Shown here in pieces: positions 62,895 to 64,000 of a stretch of 64,000 nt of DNA; within the stretch, counting starts at the first letter, position 1, and each line of letters begins with the position of its first letter. A program made the translations under genes and the position numbers. The stretch covers positions 2,058,001-2,122,000 of the forward strand of contig NZ_CP024199.1 of the NCBI RefSeq assembly GCF_002844375.1, read 5' to 3'. Under the pieces are notes generated by a model. It was not told the origin of the DNA and searched no databases. It saw nothing but the letters and a program-made list of their open reading frames with translations. The stretch comes from Thalassospira marina. GTDB lineage: Bacteria > Pseudomonadota > Alphaproteobacteria > Rhodospirillales > Thalassospiraceae.

Positions 62895-63455
62895 TCAGGC
62901 TTCCGCGCTGTCTTCTTCGGGCAATTGATGCTTCAGGATCACCGGCACCTGTGCAAAGCCAAACAGCAGGGTGATGGGCGTTACAGCCCAAACCTTGAAG
63001 GTTACCCAAAAATCGGTTCCGAAATTACGCCAGACGACCTCGTTAGCAATAGCAAGGGCAACAAAAAACAGGCCCCAGCGCCAGGTCAGGATACGCCAGC
63101 CTTCATCTGTTGCCTGAAATGCGGATTCCAGAACCAGTTTCAAAAACAGCTTACCCATTGCCAGGCCGCCAAACAGGATGGCAGCAAACATCAGATTAAC
63201 GATGGTCGGCTTGATTTTGATGAAAAGTTCATCCTGAAGATACAGGGTTAACCCACCGAAAATAATAACAAAAAATCCGCCAATCAGCGGCATTATGGGG
63301 ATGGTGCGATTAATAAGGAAAGACACAGCAAGCGCAACGACAGTGGCCACGACAAAAACCAGCGTTGCCGTCATCAGGTCATGGGTAATGCTGTTCACCG
63401 CAAAAAACAGGACCAGCGGGCCCATTTCCAGGACCAGTTTGGTTAAATGATTCAT
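62895..63455 (-). CDS. YciB/IspZ-type intracellular septation membrane protein
   Basis: A 186-residue inner-membrane protein with about five hydrophobic spans. The family start LVLEMGPLVLFFAVN is recognisable near residue 7, followed by TLVFVVATVVALAVSFLIN and the WRILTWRWGLFF and NEVVWRNFGTDFWVTFKVW segments of YciB. In enterobacteria YciB contacts divisome and elongasome proteins and influences septation. It is alone on its transcript or co-transcribed with cutA, 111 bases upstream. Confidence 0.92.
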   Translation of the reverse strand: MNHLTKLVLEMGPLVLFFAVNSITHDLMTATLVFVVATVVALAVSFLINRTIPIMPLIGGFFVIIFGGLTLYLQDELFIKIKPTIVNLMFAAILFGGLAMGKLFLKLVLESAFQATDEGWRILTWRWGLFFVALAIANEVVWRNFGTDFWVTFKVWAVTPITLLFGFAQVPVILKHQLPEEDSAEA

Positions 63456-63566
63456 TGTGTCACTTCTTTTATCACTGAGGCCCCTATCCTATTGTCGGCG
63501 ATGGCGCGGCGCAACAATATGATCGCGCATTTGCCCCTCAAATTTCTGTCAGCCAGGCAGGCGCAT

Positions 63567-63911
63567 TCAACCCACCTGACTGCGTAACCAGCTTGCATAG
63601 CCATCATTAATACGACCTAGCGGCATTTCCAAAATACAGGGCGTATCATAAGGATGAATGGCAAGAACATGCGCCTGTAATTGCGCAAAGATGTCCTTTC
63701 GGGTTTTCAGCAGCAAAATGGTTTCGCTGCCTTCTTCGATTTCGCCATTCCATTCATAAACCGATATCATGGCTGGTACGATATTGGCGCAGGCGGCCAG
63801 CCGGACGCGAACTGCGGAATGGGCAATTTTGCGCGCGCATTCCAGATCCGGCACCGTGATATAGGCGATGACCATTTCAATTGCGGCTGCCTGTATTTTG
63901 CCCTCGGTCAT
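63567..63911 (-). CDS. cutA: Divalent-cation tolerance protein CutA
   Basis: A 114-residue PII-like trimer-forming protein linked to copper tolerance in E. coli, though its biochemical role is still unclear. Family segments are VRLAACANIVPAMISVYEWNG, EILLLKTR-type strand ETILLLKTRKD, and HPYDTPCILEMPL. ATG 63911 is chosen because AAAGGGC precedes it and it gives the normal length; the frame is open to 63965. It is the last gene before the window edge on this side, with the final 89 bases holding its upstream region. Confidence 0.93.
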   Translation of the reverse strand: MTEGKIQAAAIEMVIAYITVPDLECARKIAHSAVRVRLAACANIVPAMISVYEWNGEIEEGSETILLLKTRKDIFAQLQAHVLAIHPYDTPCILEMPLGRINDGYASWLRSQVG

Positions 63912-64000
63912 GGTGGTTGCCCTTTCGGTTAAATTCGGCAAGACTTTATGGCTGGTTATTACCATATATCATTGCCATGTACGCACCCTGCGTAACACGC

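Overview
The window is a gene-dense chromosomal segment of an alphaproteobacterium. The evidence is the dusB-ntrB-ntrC-ntrY-ntrX-trkA-dat-hfq-hflX order, the recG / sdhE-mfd block, a fused ispDF gene, and a moderate G+C content with marine traits: an ectoine operon, an RND pump and several chemoreceptors. Together these fit Rhodospirillales, and a Thalassospira-like marine bacterium is my best guess (inference; no 16S rRNA is present). I see no phage, insertion sequence, integrase or CRISPR array. Almost everything is ordinary chromosomal backbone.

Layout. 0-8 kb: a DUF502 membrane protein, recG (minus), then sdhE-mfd (plus) and a FrnE/DsbA-like oxidoreductase. 8-17 kb (all minus): deoC-deoB for deoxyribose catabolism, then a locus reading hisP-like ATPase, periplasmic binding protein, two permeases, a Cache-type chemoreceptor and an aspartoacylase-family deacylase. 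This looks like uptake, sensing and hydrolysis of an amino-acid-like compound. 17.8 kb: tRNA-Ser(UGA). 18-27.4 kb (plus): a cell-envelope and replication run, YdcF-like, mltB, rlpA, dacA/C-type carboxypeptidase, tmk, holB, metG, tatD and a PhnP-like metallo-beta-lactamase-fold enzyme, with several 4-base start/stop overlaps. 27.4-41 kb is the most accessory part: an ABC-exporter membrane domain with no ATPase domain, an RND efflux pair, a LysR/NmrA-reductase divergent pair, a GlxA-type regulator divergent from an esterase, an unrecognised membrane-anchored protein, and a NIT-like chemoreceptor whose gene is bracketed by two long perfect hairpins. 41-45.7 kb: a MarR-type regulator (EctR-like) divergent from ectA-ectB-ectC-ask, the osmoprotectant ectoine operon. 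45.8-48.3 kb: mazG, a TSUP permease and an inositol-phosphatase-family protein.

48.3-60.6 kb (minus) is the classical nitrogen-regulation supercluster. DusB is followed by the two sensor/regulator pairs NtrB/NtrC and NtrY/NtrX, TrkA, a D-amino-acid transaminase, a HAD phosphatase, Hfq and HflX. 60.7-64 kb: a CcsA/YpjD-like membrane protein divergent from ispDF, then a YciB-like membrane protein and CutA.

I did not find a clearly new multi-gene system. The most promising signals are the orphan ABC membrane domain, the double-hairpin-flanked chemoreceptor, a candidate EctR operator over an ectoine promoter, the transporter-chemoreceptor-deacylase locus, and an NtrX without the sigma-54 contact motif. 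Gene functions rest on motif reading; I could run no database searches.
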